Positions 32,446 to 43,739 of a DNA stretch of 64,000 nt are shown here, piece after piece (the first letter of the stretch is position 1; each line of letters begins with the position of its first letter). Origin of the DNA: Arion vulgaris (lineage: Eukaryota; Mollusca; Gastropoda; Stylommatophora; Arionidae); contig CM036759.1 in the NCBI GenBank assembly GCA_020796225.1, positions 68,969,512 to 69,033,511 on the forward strand. Reading direction: 5' to 3'. The translations under genes and the position numbers were made by a program. The notes under the pieces were generated by a model, which saw nothing but the letters and a program-made list of their open reading frames with translations, ran no database searches and was not told the origin of the DNA.

Positions 32446-32844
32446 AAGTAATGGGGTGGTGGGAATCTACAACCCTAACTAGTCTGCAAGAATACCAAGT
32501 TAAATGTGGTTTAGCTAGACCAGAGCACTATACGTCAAAGAAGAATAGTAAACCAACATAGAACTGATGTCGTTAGTTGCCACACGTTGTAAGACATACT
32601 GAGAAAGATATTGGAGCACTTATAGACTGGTTCAATGTGCAGTGATGATGATCTGATGACTGAAAATAAAAAATGCAACTCATAGACAAGCCAGATGTTC
32701 TGCTGTCGTCATGGTCAAATCTGTCATTTCCTGAATTTATAGTAACCGTGGGCAATTTCTCTGAGTAATTTTGATGAAACTAAATATTACATAGAATAAA
32801 ATGGTATATTTAAGATTATTAAATCGTCTAGGCTTGCAAGGGAG

Positions 32845-33080
32845 AAAGAATAGTAGCACTGCAACCTACAAGGCATGTCATAAGAGGTGAGTGAGATAGG
32901 GGACTAGGGATGCTAACCTTGTAGATAAAAAGTGTCACAGAAATTGGATGTGCTGGCCTACTTGTAGGTGCATAACTGGCACAATGTTGTGAATGTACAA
33001 TCGCTCTTAGGTTCAGATCACATACAAATCACAAAGAGTGGTTAACAAGTGGTAGATATGGACTGGAGCGTTCAAAGAAG
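32845..33080 (+). mobile_element. SINE-C
   Basis: 'gaaagaatagtagcactgc', diverged core 'gcatgtcataagaggtgagt', 'gaaattggatgtgctggcc' and 3' end 'tggagcgttcaaagaag'. In the putative EIF1AD 5' intron. Confidence 0.82.
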
Positions 33081-33141
33081 ATTATTAAATACATAATACA
33101 GACAGTAGATTAGACAGTAGTATACTTCCTAAACTCCTTAC

Positions 33142-33229
33142 CTGTTCAATCAGTCAAGCAGGTGAGTAGCAGCTTTAATATCAAAGTGTATGTATCTTTG
33201 TTTCAGCAGACTGAAGACTGTTCTCTTTC
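33142..33229 (-). other. EIF1AD: Probable non-coding first exon of EIF1AD
   Basis: On the minus strand, the text ending in gattgaacag is followed by a strong donor gtaagg at 33141-33136. Upstream is either a transcription start or an acceptor (atactttcag/g at 33229). The 88 bases contain no ATG, as expected for a 5' UTR exon spliced to the acceptor at 31631. Confidence 0.45.
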
Positions 33230-34095
33230 CTGAAAGTATAATAAATAGCAGACAGTATCATCTATCATGTATGAGTATTAGACATTGATTGCATAAACTT
33301 AGATAAGGTGATGTAATTCTGTCTCAATATGGAATCACATTTCATTCATCCATTAGGCATTAGCTTACTTAATAATTTATTTTATTATAATAACTAAGAA
33401 ATAATTTAATATGCTTAAACTTATAAAGTGTGGTTGATTAAACCACAGTACGGTACATAATAACATACTCCAGTATCATGTATGATACTGATGCTAGCAA
33501 CACAAACTCGCCAGAATAACGTGTAGTACTATAACATTTTTAAAAGTCTACAAAAATCATTCACTACTGTAATTATTATGCAATCCACGTCTTGACCTGG
33601 ACCACGATAATTGTGACTCGAGTGACTGTCAACAAATCATCAAATGGAGCGTAGACTATTCAAACGATTAGATACGACTCATCTAGAAACATACTGTCTT
33701 CTTAGTATCTAAAAGCTAACAAATATTAATAACCGTATCAGCTTTAGTTTAAAATACTACTGTCAAATATATATTATTTATGTACAGTCTCCAATTAAAA
33801 AATTAGCCATCGCCTTGCCCATCGCCATATCAATCCATGTAATTGTATAATTTTAAATAATAAATTTAAAAATAACTTCTTCCTGTCCAATCATTGGACC
33901 AATGTTAAGTAACAACGGAAAAACTAGTTACAAGTTAAGTAATTAATAATTGTATAATTCGTATTGGACTAGACTATTCTTTTTAAGCATGAACACGGTA
34001 ATGTTGTAGTGAATCATTTCACGAAATTAACATTAAGTTACCTTCGTGATTCAAGATTGGAAATACAAGATCAACAACACATGACACTATCTCCA
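33230..34095. other. No recognisable feature; candidate EIF1AD promoter region
   Basis: AT-rich. If the exon at 33142-33229 is the first, the promoter lies here on the minus strand. I see no clear TATA/Inr combination. Confidence 0.4.
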
Positions 34096-34099
34096 GAGC

Positions 34100-34870
34100 A
34101 GAAGTAACGTTGTACGAGACCAGATTTTTCTAGCACGACAAGCCGTCGAAATATTCACACAACATTTCCCACTTCGCAAATGCATATATTTTAAACAGTA
34201 TTCAATGGTCACTGCCAGCCTTTCTCTTGACGAAGAAATCAACGCTCGTGTAGGGAGTGCGGCTACTACATTCGGCAAACTATCAAAGCGAGCATGGGAC
34301 AACACAAAACTGACATTGCAGACGAAGATTAAAATATATCGAACCTGTGTAATTAGTTCCTTACTATATGGCTCAGAAACATGGACAGCCTACTCAAGAC
34401 ACGAGAGGAGACTTAACATCTTTCACCTTCGATGTCTCCGCAAGATTATGAACATCAGGTGGTATGACAAGATAACCAACTCTGAAGTACTGCAACGTGC
34501 AAACCTGCCTTCCATCATGGGCATGCTCAGCAGTAGACGACTAAGATGGTTGGGGAATGTGAGAAGAATGGAAACTTGCCGCATACCAAAACAAATGTTG
34601 TTCTGTGAACTTTCGGAGGGAAGAGGCACCAGGGCAGACCACTGCTCAGATATAAAGATGTCTGCAAAGCCTCAATGAAAAACTTTTCTATAGGTCCCAG
34701 CACATGGGAAAGACTAGCTGATGACAGAGTTGTGTGGAAAGCCAACTTGCGAAAGGGCGCAGAGTCTTTGAGAAGAGACTTATGTATGAGCTGAACGACA
34801 AGAGAGAAAGCGAAAACTCAGAAGTTGTCACAGTAAAACACTTGCCAATTGACCGACTGTCAAGATGAAA
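34100..34870 (+). mobile_element. LINE-T C-terminal region
   Basis: SLSLDEEINARVGSAATTFG, YGSETWTAYSRHERRLN, CLRKIMNIRWYDKITNSEVL and RRLRWLGNVRRMETCRIPKQ. Frame lost after about 34675. The same subfamily, including its Zn-finger tail, is at 54820-55560 (-). Confidence 0.85.
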
Positions 34871-35088
34871 AGGCCTATATATATATATTCAAAAATGAAC
34901 ATTCAGAAATTATGCTACAACTTGGCAAATCAACATTAGCTTTTAACAATCAAAATAAAATATGGAACTGCAAGTTATATAGTCATCATCAAGGTACGTA
35001 TCCTTTATAGGATAGTTCAGTGAACAATATTAATTTTAGAACTGAACAGATGGCCCATTGAGTTACTTGACAGAAGAATCTTCTAAAC
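34871..35088. other. No recognisable feature
   Basis: Short (TA)n at 34877-34889; otherwise nothing. Confidence 0.45.
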
Positions 35089-35441
35089 CAGCGGTTCCCA
35101 AACTTTGCATTACCGTGGACCCCCGTGTAAATACATTTTGCCTACGCGTGGACACCCCCAAAAGTTACTAAATATGAAAATGGACAGGAATGAATTATCT
35201 CAGACTGCGGGAAACTTCAAAGAATTTTTCTTTTTATCCTCTCAGACATTTAGACGCCGGTCTTGTCTGGGTCATTTGATTTCACAGAGGAACTAGTTTA
35301 CCACTGTTTTTATACATGTTTTTAACATTTATTTCTCTGTTTCAAATGTCAAAGATCATAATATTTCTTCAAGCTCTTGAGGACCCCATGTGAGTTCCTC
35401 GCGGTACCCTGGGAGTCCGCAGACCCCATTTTGGGAAACGA
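35089..35441. mobile_element. hAT-like MITE
   Basis: Left end cagcggttcccaaactttgc and right end 'ccattttgggaaacg' form imperfect terminal inverted repeats of the 'CAG-x-GGTTCCCAAAC' hAT type. 'gtggacccc' and 'ccgcagacccc' motifs lie just inside, as is common in such MITEs. No transposase; the 8-bp duplication is not clear. Confidence 0.6.
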
Positions 35442-35444
35442 TAT

Positions 35445-35714
35445 GAAGTGATCGTCTCCTACCAGTATGCGATTGATCTCCCTTGAACACCGAATAATGT
35501 CACTTTGATCACGGCCTTCTCTATAGAACACATGGCAATATTGCCGTCCGCGCTGAGGCCATTATTTACGATGATCGCGCTTCGATACGACGACTCGCTG
35601 AATGTAAGTCTTTGGACAGGTTATTGACAACTGAACTGACGTCATAACACTTCGAGTAAGTCCATAGGTGCCCAATCTCGTCCATTAGATGTTGAATCGC
35701 GCTTGTCTTGTCGG
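35445..35714 (-). mobile_element. Diverged RH1-like LINE C-terminus
   Basis: The minus strand reads IQHLMDEIGHLWTYSKCYD followed by VSSVVNNLSKDLHSAS. It is homologous to the RH1 tail (LLRRRSEHLWTCPECYDDSP) and extends beyond it. Confidence 0.5.
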
Positions 35715-35962
35715 AGCTCACGAGGGAGCAAAAAAAGTAACACTGCGACCTACAAAGCATGTCGTAAGAGGCGACTGAGGTAGGGACATAGGAAGCTACC
35801 TAGTAAATAAACAGCATCGCAAAAATCGGATGTGCTGACCTACTTGTTGGCGCATAACTAGCACAAAGTATAATCGCTCTTAGACTCAGATCACATACAA
35901 ATCACAAAGAGTGGTTTAACACGTTGTCGACATGGAGTATTCGAAGAAGAAGAAGTCGATAT
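35715..35962 (+). mobile_element. SINE-C
   Basis: Core 'gcatgtcgtaagaggcgact', 'aaaatcggatgtgctgacc', 'gatcacatacaaatcacaaa' and 3' (GAA)n after 'ggagtattc'. Confidence 0.85.
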
Positions 35963-35964
35963 CG

Positions 35965-36270
35965 AATGGTAAGCATGCTGATGGTTTCCGTGACTCTCTT
36001 GCTAAAACCCTCCTCATCATCCTGCCCCTCAGTAGTTCAGTTCTACGTTTACAACGCGTTGCTCTAAAATGATTAAATCGCTGGTCATATTCAGTAATGG
36101 TTTGAGAATCTTCATTTAACAGACGGTCGCTGAGAAACCGAAGTCGTCCCTTATACATTTTCAACTTCCCAACGATCAATGATGTTCGTTTCAAGCCTGT
36201 CTGCTTTCTCATTACCATGAACACCAGCATGTCAGGATAGTTTGTTTGTTTTCTTTTCTCTTATTCCATT
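35965..36270 (-). mobile_element. RH2 LINE C-terminal fragment
   Basis: The minus strand begins with MLVFMVMRKQTGLKRTS (frameshifted RNase H end), then GRLRFLSDRLLNEDSQTITE and RFNHFRATRCKRRTELLRGR. Parallel to 22488-22870. Confidence 0.65.
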
Positions 36271-36280
36271 TTGACTCACA

Positions 36281-37026
36281 GTTATCAGTTATATGAGGAC
36301 TATCATCATAGCACTCCGGACATGTCCATAGGTGCTCCGATCTCCGCCTCAACAAATCCAGCAGCGTCCAGCGACCCAACATGCCAGTTCGATGTTGATT
36401 AATCAATCTCTTTGCATATTTAGTATGTCGTTCTTTTTAGGCTGCACCAATATTGACACCCATCTCTTTCAATCTGGTCAGCGAGTGGGATTCACAGCCC
36501 TGAAACTCCTCTGTTCGGAAAGACTCTCTCAATGCGTGAAGAATGTCACTTCGATCTATTGCAGCTCCCTCTGATATTGTAGCTAAGCCAGCCAATCTAT
36601 CAGCTCGTTCATTACCCTAACTCCTGCGTGCCCACGGACAAAAATAAAGGTGATTTCTCTGATCATTGTCTGTACCAGTACCTCCACCCAGTTGCGTCTC
36701 ACCATACCTGATTCGACTTTACGAATCATGCTCATGGAGTCACTGAGTTTGAAAACATGAGAGTAATTGTGAGATGCCATCCAGTTTACCGCCTCCGTAA
36801 CCGCCCGAACCTCCATTGTCAAACTACTTGTGGTTGTTGCGTAGGCCCCACTGGCCTCTCTTATTATTTTTCCTCCTGAGCGTGCTGAAAAGCCCACGCA
36901 CAGCGTTGTTGGCGAATGACTGAACCATCGGTGTAAATAACCACATCTGTATCATTGATGATGTCATTCAAGAGAGCCTCCACCTCCACGTTAATCAGTG
37001 ATAGATTATTTTGTTCGCAGTGATCG
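36281..37026 (-). mobile_element. RH1 LINE, RNase H domain and tail, with target-site duplication
   Basis: Minus strand: GKIIREASGAYATTTSSLTM, EVRAVTEAVNWMASHNYSHV (catalytic Glu), FKLSDSMSMIRKVESGMVRR (catalytic Asp), VRGHAGVRVMNELIDWLA (degraded HAGVxGNExADRLA), then the RH1 tail. ttgactcaca flanks both ends (36271-36280 and 37027-37036). The GSV-side catalytic Asp is at the 5' truncation. Confidence 0.85.
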
Positions 37027-37036
37027 TTGACTCACA

Positions 37037-37440
37037 GCGTCGGGGTAAGAATGTATTTCTTTCAGGAACTTTTTTGTGCGAGCTTTATAAATATTTTTGT
37101 TCACTGCCTCTGTTATTTCTGAGGATAGCGTTATGCGTGGACGGTCTTTAGCTTTGTATCCACTTCGTGTCCACTGCAGCATTGCTCTTTGAGGCTCACT
37201 GTATGTTGGTAATCTGCTTATGTGACCGAACCATTTAATGTGTTATTTATTGATAAAGTTCAGTACTGATGGTGTACCTACTTTTGTTCCTCATGTCTTC
37301 ATTTCTAAACCAGTCTCTTCTTGATACTCCCAGCATTCTGCGTGGACACTTCATCTCTTTCCTGACTAGTTTTCTTCTATCATTTGTTGTCAGTGTCCAG
37401 GTTTGGCACTGCTAGCATAATGTGGGAGAAGATTATAAAG
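37037..37440 (-). mobile_element. LINE-T C-terminal fragment
   Basis: Minus strand: GTKVGTPSVLNFINK, HIKWFGHISRLPTYSEPQRA, WTRSGYKAKDRPRITLSSEI and TEAVNKNIYKARTKKFLKE. Same subfamily as 5796-6240. Confidence 0.7.
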
Positions 37441-37785
37441 CACAATGCTCTTTTAGTGTTCATGGTGACGTGTTTGCATTAAAAAAAATGTGTCCTATGA
37501 TTTAAATAACGTAATTGCAGTCTATGTTGGATTTCTTTCATAGTTATTCTCCCGTTTGATGAAATTAAAGTCGCGAAGTAAATTCTGCCAAATGTGTGGA
37601 CAGAAAGAGAAATAACTCTTCCATTAAGTTCCCATTCTGTTTTAAAACACAGTTATCCCACTTGTTCACTTTGCGGACACGTACATTTTACTGACACAAT
37701 AACCGTTTTTAAAAAAAAAAAAAAGTTTCTGCATTTACTTTTATGCAAAATTTATTATTCAGTCTTGTCGCTAGTTCATTAACTC
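37441..37785. other. No recognisable feature
   Basis: Nothing assignable; A-tract at 37711-37724. Confidence 0.45.
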
Positions 37786-37975
37786 TCACAAAATTCATCT
37801 TTGTCCCAGGTCATTCTGTGGTGAAGGGCAATGAGAGAGTGGATGTACTGGCGATCGAGAATGGTCATTCTGTGGTGAAGGGCAATGAGAGAGTGGATGT
37901 ACTGGCGATCGAGAATGGTCATTCTGTGGACAAAAGCGACATCATCAATGCTCTAAGAGAAAATAAACACTGAAG
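37786..37975 (+). mobile_element. RNase H LINE fragment with an internal 54-bp duplication
   Basis: KFIFVPGHSVVKGNERVDVL is the end of an RNase H domain. The 18-codon segment GHSVVKGNERVDVLAIEN is tandemly repeated in frame (54 bp, two full copies plus a partial). Confidence 0.8.
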
Positions 37976-38039
37976 ATTTCAACGAAGAAGATAAAGGGTA
38001 TTTTCTAACTCGGTTGCACAAGTTATGCATACCGATATC

Positions 38040-38245
38040 AGTTATGAGTTATATGAGGACTATCATCATAGCATTCCGGACATGTCCATAGGTGCTCCGA
38101 TCTCCGCCTCAACAAATCCAGCAACCTCCAGCGGCCCAACACACCATTTCGATGTTGATTAATCCCTCTCTTTGCCTATTTAGTATGCCGTTCTTTTCGA
38201 GCTGTACCAATATCGACACTCATCTCTCTTAATCTTCTCAGCGAA
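38040..38245 (-). mobile_element. RH1 LINE C-terminal tail
   Basis: Minus strand: GTARKERHTK, GRWRLLDLLRRRSEHLWTC and PECYDDSPHIT. 5'-truncated at 38245, where a plus-strand LINE tail starts. Confidence 0.8.
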
Positions 38246-38445
38246 TGGGATTACCAAAGCAGTCCCCAGAGCACATCCTGCAAGACTTCCCCAGCCTGAT
38301 CAGTGTGAGAATGGAAATCTGTCCAACAGAAACAACACTACAAAACAAACTATCGGGGACTGGTGAAGACCTCAAGCGCACCACCCTCTTTATGACGACA
38401 TACCGGAGTAGTCGCATATCAGAAGTTGATCGTAGAAGAAGAAGA
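38246..38445 (+). mobile_element. LINE C-terminal zinc-knuckle tail
   Basis: SPEHILQDFPSLISVRMEIC, PTETTLQNKLSGTGEDLKRT and (GAA)n at the end. Close to 21110-21390. Confidence 0.75.
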
Positions 38446-38600
38446 AGTAACACGCCCCTTTTCCTACAACGAGGTATCTTGGGTAATACCGTGTTAGGTC
38501 TGTATTTTTCATTGACCGTCGGTACACAATGCGGTCAACATCACGACGAGAATCACATTCTGGTTTAGCTGAGGAGGAAGCCCGCAACAACAACAAATGT
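38446..38600 (-). mobile_element. SINE-D, partial
   Basis: 'ttaggtctgtatttttcatt' + 'gaccgtcggtacacaatg' in the orientation of the 41205-41480 copy. Confidence 0.6.
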
Positions 38601-38710
38601 CAAAAGGTGAAATATACTCAAGGCTAAAAATGACCTTTTAGTCAAAACGTTGGCTTAGTTTCTTGTTGTAATTTGTAATCTACCTTGAAGTTTTATTATT
38701 TCCTTGTTTC

Positions 38711-39721
38711 AGTAAGTTCTAATGGATACAGTATACCGAGGAAAGTCTAATGGATACAGTATACCGAGGAAAGTCTAATGGATACAGTATACCGAGGAAA
38801 GTCTAATGGATACAGTATACCGAGGAAAGTCTAATGGATACAGTATACGAGGAAGTCTAATGGATACAGTATACCGAGGAAAGTCTAATGGATACAGTAT
38901 ACAGAGGGAAGTCTAATGGATACAGTATACCGAGGAAAGTCTAATGGATACAGTATACCGAGGAAAGTCTAATGGATACAGTATACGAGGAAGTCTAATG
39001 GATACAGTATACCGAGGAAAGTCTAATGGATGCAGTATACCGAGGAAAGTCTAATGGATACAGTATACAAGGGAAGTCTAATGGATACAGGATACCGAGG
39101 GAAGTCTAATGGATACAGTATACCGAGGAAAGTCTAATGGATACAGTATACCGAGGAAAGTCTAATGGATACAGTATACCGAGGAAAGTCTAATGGATAC
39201 AGTATACCGAGGAAAGTCTAATGGATACAGTATACCGAGGAAAGTCTAATGGATACAGTATACCGAGGGAAGTCTAATGGATACAGTATACCGAGGAAAG
39301 TCTAATGGATACAGTATACCGAGGAAAGTCTAATGGATACAGTATACCGAGGAAAGTCTAATGGATACAGTATACCGAGGAAAGTCTAATGGATACAGTA
39401 TACCGAGGAAAGTCTAATGGATACAGTATACCGAGGAAAGTCTAATGGATACAGTATACCGAGGAAAGTCTAATGGATACAGTATACCGAGGAAAGTCTA
39501 ATGGATACAGTATACCGAGGAAAGTCTAATGGATACAGTATACCGAGGAAAGTCTAATGGATACAGTATACCGAGGAAAGTCTAATGGATACAGTATACC
39601 GAGGAAAGTCTAATGGATACAGTATACCGAGGAAAGTCTAATGGATACAGTATACCGAGGAAAGTCTAATGGATACAGTATACAAGGAAAGTCTAATGGA
39701 TACAGGATACCGAGGGAAGTC
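38711..39721. repeat. 28-bp minisatellite, about 36 copies
   Basis: Unit 'agtctaatggatacagtata' + 'ccgaggaa'. Very homogeneous in the right half; occasional single-base losses (e.g. 'acgaggaag') and 'caaggg' variants at both edges. Confidence 0.95.
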
Positions 39722-39749
39722 CGACTAATTAAACCAAAGCTTTGTGAAA

Positions 39750-39960
39750 ACTGAGAGTCACAATAGCGTAGTTGTTAGTATACTTGCTTTTTAGATGCGA
39801 GGTCTCGCCCGAGTGGTTACCGGGGCCCAAATTGGGGTGTAAAGAATAGAATCACTGTTACCTGCCACGCATGTCGTGGGAGGCGACTAAGGAGGTAGGG
39901 CGTGGGGCCAGCTACCACACACCGTAAAAACACTAGATGGCTAGAGAACGAAGAGGAAAC
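39750..39960 (+). mobile_element. SINE with SINE-D-like head and SINE-B core
   Basis: 'gcgtagttgttagtatact' head, then 'gagtggttaccggggcccaa' and core 'gcatgtcgtgggaggcgact'. Could be a chimeric copy. Confidence 0.6.
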
Positions 39961-40384
39961 CGAGTAAACGCTGGCTGAAACCTGACACATCGCCGAAGGA
40001 TAAGCACCAGAGCTCCAAATGGTGCTGATGATGTGACGTAAAACACACCAATGCTAAGGCTGCATGGATCAGATTTCCACATGAATAGAATTTATGAGGA
40101 GATCTGGTACATCGGTCTGGGCGGTGATCGCGGGAGAGATAGATGCGAGGTCTCAGGTTTGAAATTCCTATTTGCAATGTTAATTTTTGGGCTGCAAGAA
40201 CTTATACGTCGACCCAGACTTAACTGAATATCAGAGAAATAATTTGAAGTGAAGTCGGCGTAAATGATGTTGACCGCGCTACACATCGCGATCAATCCTC
40301 GGTCCAGTATGCCGTGCCGGAAAAGAATGTGTCGAACCGAATGACACACATCGCTGCTTTTTTGTACACTGAAACATAGAGAGT
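39961..40384 (+). mobile_element. Unassigned, then a SINE-D-like fragment (40140-40345)
   Basis: 'gatgcgaggtctcaggttt', 'acgtcgacccagacttaac' and 'ggcgtaaatgatgttgacc' follow the SINE-D order. 39961-40139 shares a short motif with 9721. Confidence 0.5.
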
Positions 40385-40712
40385 CTCTATGGCGAAGTGA
40401 TTAAGATATTTGCATGTTGTTTTGAAGGTTGATGGTTTGAATCCGGATCGGACGCCAGAGTGGTTACTGGGGCCCAAATTTGCGGTGTAAAGAATAGAAC
40501 CACTGTTACCTGCCACGCATGTCGTAAGAAGCGACTAAATAGGTTTGGCTGAAATCGGATGCACGTGTCCTAAACGTGTAGAAGTCTATGCGTTTAGGCG
40601 CCTACCAAACCAATGTGCAACGTAAATACGTTCTTGGCAAAGATCAAACATATCACAAAGAGTGATTAAAATTGGTCGTAAAGAACGAACGCAAAGATGA
40701 AGAAGAAGAAGA
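40385..40712 (+). mobile_element. SINE-B, full length
   Basis: tRNA head with box A-like 'tggcgaagtgattaag' and box B 'ggtttgaatcc', then 'gagtggttactggggcccaa', core 'gcatgtcgtaagaagcgact', 'gaaatcggatgcacgtgtcc' and 3' (GAA)n. Best example of this family in the window. Confidence 0.85.
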
Positions 40713-40895
40713 ATCCGAACCGAGCCACGAAATTTTTTCAAAAGATTCCTAGTATTGTTCCTGGAGCTACGGAGATCGTGCGTTGTGCAACACTCTCGGT
40801 AGACTGCGTCTCATTTCTATCCAAAGGGACGGAGCCATGTGGGGAAACCCAGTGAAATGAAGTAAATCCTTCGACCATAGACCTTTTCAGACTGA
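40713..40895 (+). mobile_element. SINE-E, 3' part
   Basis: 'cctggagctacggagatcgt', 'gggacggagccatgtgggg' and 'cccagtgaaatgaagtaaatc' parallel 46530-46790. Confidence 0.65.
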
Positions 40896-41204
40896 ACGTA
40901 ACAAACACAATTTATATCGGACAGACAAGAAGAAGAAGAAGAATATTGACATGCTCAAAACATGTGATACAAAGTGTCTGTTTCACTTCACAGCGTCGGC
41001 GAGCACAGTCAGGCAGAAATAGCCTACGGGTTCTCCATCCATTGTCTCTCCAGACAAATAGAGTGACAGGACATTATCAATCAACTCAACTGTAACCAGG
41101 TCGCGGTTGCCTGGCTAAGGAAATCAATTACTTAGAGAATAAGCAGCGATATAATTTGTCGTCTGTTCAACAAATACTACATCCCACTAGTCACAGACTA
41201 AAAA
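40896..41204. other. No recognisable feature
   Basis: Contains (GAA)n at 40929-40943; nothing else. Confidence 0.45.
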
Positions 41205-41480
41205 AAGTAAAGGAACCCTTTCATACCACGTGGTATATAAGGCAATACAGTGTTAGGCCTGTGTTTTTCATTGACCGTCGACACACGATGGGTGATGTGG
41301 TCAGCATCACGCCGGCCGCCTTTACTTTCTCAGAGCATGTCTGGTACCCAGTTGAGGCTGGGTCGACCTGAGAGCCGTCGCGGTCGGGAAAATTCCACGC
41401 GCACTGCGGGAGTTGAACCCAGACCAACAGCCTTGAGAAGCGAGTTTACTAACAACTACGCTACCACGGCTCTCCGTCAG
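41205..41480 (-). mobile_element. SINE-D, near full length
   Basis: Minus strand: head 'gagccgtggtagcgtagttg' with box B text 'gggttcaactccc', then 'ctgggtcgacc'-type text reversed, 'accacatcacccatcgtgtg' and 'cctaacactgtattgcctta'. Collinear with 51420-51710. Confidence 0.8.
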
Positions 41481-41720
41481 AGACTAAGCAGAGATATAAC
41501 TTGTGGTCTGCTCTATAAATACAACAGCCCACTAGTCAGAGACTAAGCAGAGATATAACTTGTGGTCTGCTCTAACTTGTGGTCTGCTCTAACTTGTGGT
41601 CTGCTCTAACTTGTGGTCTGCTCTAACTTGTGGTCTGCTCTAACTTGTGGTCTGCTCTAACTTGTGGTCTGCTCTAACTTGTGGTCTGCTCTAACTTGTG
41701 GTCTGTTCTACAAATACAAC
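41481..41720. repeat. 17-bp tandem repeat within a larger duplication
   Basis: 'taacttgtggtctgctc' about 10 times at 41550-41706. It is embedded in longer duplicated text ('gagactaagcagagatataa', 'ctataaatacaacagc'). Confidence 0.9.
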
Positions 41721-41769
41721 AGCACACTAGTGTAAAAACTGTGATAACTCCTCATTTGGAAATTAAATA

Positions 41770-41945
41770 GAATAATAAGAAGTTGTAAGTACCTGCAGGA
41801 AAGTGCAGAAGCCAATAAGAAGTTGTAAGTACCCGCAGGGAAAGTGCAGAAGCCAATAAGAAGTTGTAAGTACCGCAGGAAAGTGCAGAAGCTAATAAGA
41901 AGTTGTAAGTACCCGCAGGGAAAGTGCAGAAGACAATGAATATGA
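41770..41945. repeat. About 41-bp tandem repeat, 4 copies
   Basis: Unit 'aataagaagttgtaagtacc' + 'cgcagggaaagtgcagaag'. Confidence 0.9.
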
Positions 41946-41949
41946 TTAA

Positions 41950-42339
41950 TAAATAAACTGTGAACAAGTCTAGGGGCTTCCAATGATCAAACATAGGACT
42001 CGAACCACTAACCCTTGTTGCTGTATGCTGTTGTGTCGTCTCATATATACACACGCAAAAAAAGGTTATTGCATGTGTATGTGCGAAATTGTTCGACATA
42101 ATCTGACCTTATTATTCTGTGTTCAACATACGACGCTTTTCATGAGAGATGCCACTTAGTGAAGCTCTTTTTTTTTAGAGCTGGCTGGCTGTGTTCTGTA
42201 AAAAAGATCATTTGGAGGGGGGAGGGGAAGATATGCAGTTGCTCTTTTTTTCTTCTTCTTTCTTTTTATCTTCTTTTTTCTACGCTGTCCCCGAAAATCG
42301 AAATATATCCGAGACACAGTATTGTTTATTACTTAATGT
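41950..42339 (-). other. tRNA-like SINE head (about 41975-42030) and unassigned sequence
   Basis: Minus-strand 'aagggttagtggttcgagtcc' looks like a box B context. The remainder, including a T-tract at 42170, is unassigned. Confidence 0.4.
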
Positions 42340-42715
42340 TCCTAGATATTCCCAGATGTCCCTGGATGTTCGTAGATGTTCCCAGATGTACCTGGATGTT
42401 TGTAGATGTTTCCAGATGTCCATGGATATTTGTAGATGTTTCCAGATGTCTCTGAATGTTTGTAGATGTTCCCAGATGTCCCTGGATGTTTGTATATGTT
42501 CCCTGATGTCCCTGGATGTTTGTAGATGTTCCCATATGTCCCTAGATGTTCCGTAGATGTTTCCAGATGTCCCTGGATGTTTGTAGATGTTCCCAGATGC
42601 CCCTAGATGTTCCGTAGATGTTTCCAGATGTACCTGGATGTTTGTAGATGTTCCCAGATGTCCCTAGATGTTTTGTAGATGTTCCCACATGTCCCTGGAT
42701 GTTGTTATATGTACC
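42340..42715. repeat. 30-bp (15-bp subunit) minisatellite, about 13 copies
   Basis: 'agatgttcccagatg' + 'tccctggatgtttgt'. The two 15-mers are themselves related (x-gatgtt/ccc), so the array has an older half-unit periodicity. Confidence 0.92.
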
Positions 42716-43019
42716 GAGATACGATAAACGATGTTCCGTCTGTGTAGGACATCTGTATAGTTTACTACCTCTTTCTAGAAAAAGCATGCCATCAAACGTT
42801 TCACTTTTGTTTGTTTTTTCTGTATTATACCATAGGCTCTTCCTTTTTTTCTTTTAACTCACTTCATACGACAAGCCACTTGGCAAACCATTTGAATTGT
42901 ACTGATTTTCGAGCAAACCACTCATTGTACCAACATGTTTTATTGCTAACATTTTCATCAAAGATCAATCTAATAATATTTGTGTATAATTATACGTAGA
43001 ATGTATTTCTTATTTTTCT
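42716..43019. other. No recognisable feature
   Basis: AT-rich; nothing assigned. Confidence 0.45.
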
Positions 43020-43275
43020 CGAGCGCTCTATATCGACCACTTGTTAACCACTCTGTGTGATTTGTATGGGATCTGAGCCTAAGAGTAATTGTACGTTGTG
43101 CCAGTTATGCACCTACAAGTAGACCAGCACATCCGATTTCTGCGATGTTTTTATTTACTAGGGTAGCTTCCTAGGTCCTACATCAATCGCCTCTTACGAC
43201 ATGCCTTGTAGGTTGCAGTGGTACTATTCTGTGCTTCCCTTACGTCCCCGGCACTACACGGGCAACATAGTAAGA
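43020..43275 (-). mobile_element. SINE-C
   Basis: Minus strand: 'agcacagaatagtaccactg', core 'gcatgtcgtaagaggcgat', 'cgcagaaatcggatgtgctg' and 3' 'gagcgctcgagaaa'. Confidence 0.83.
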
Positions 43276-43735
43276 TTAAGTACATGAACCTCTTGTGTGC
43301 GCATGTTTAACATCCTTGATACAGTTAGTATAAAAGTGCATCGTCACATCTGGAGACTTAAGATCGCCAGGTCGCATCGCTGTTTTCGTTAGCATGACCT
43401 ACTTCTTCAAATGCCACTACAATTAGCTGCCGCAGTAGTTCTACTAACAACGACCCCTGGTATCTCTGCACAAACTCAGAGATATGTCCCCCTTGCAACG
43501 TTTATTTTTTGCAGAATACAGCACTTTTTTATAATATTAATATTTACTTACAAAAGATAAGTTTATATTATAGGCCACATTTCTGTTAATTAGGTCACTT
43601 TTTAAATAAAATAATTTAGTTCATTCCAACTGCCTTATCTTTTTTTTTTTTTTTTTTTTTTTAACCCACACACGTTCTAATGACGTCATTGTTGCAAGAA
43701 AAGTCTGCGGACAGGAAACTCTCGAGCCCAAAATG
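43276..43735. other. No recognisable feature; T-tract at 43640-43662
   Basis: Nothing beyond the homopolymer. Confidence 0.45.
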
Positions 43736-43739
43736 AAAT

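Noticed and set aside
38711..39721. CRISPR-like regularly repeated array (also considered for 53611-54238 and 57808-58455)
   Set aside because: Copies are contiguous with no unique spacers, no cas genes are near, and the DNA is eukaryotic.
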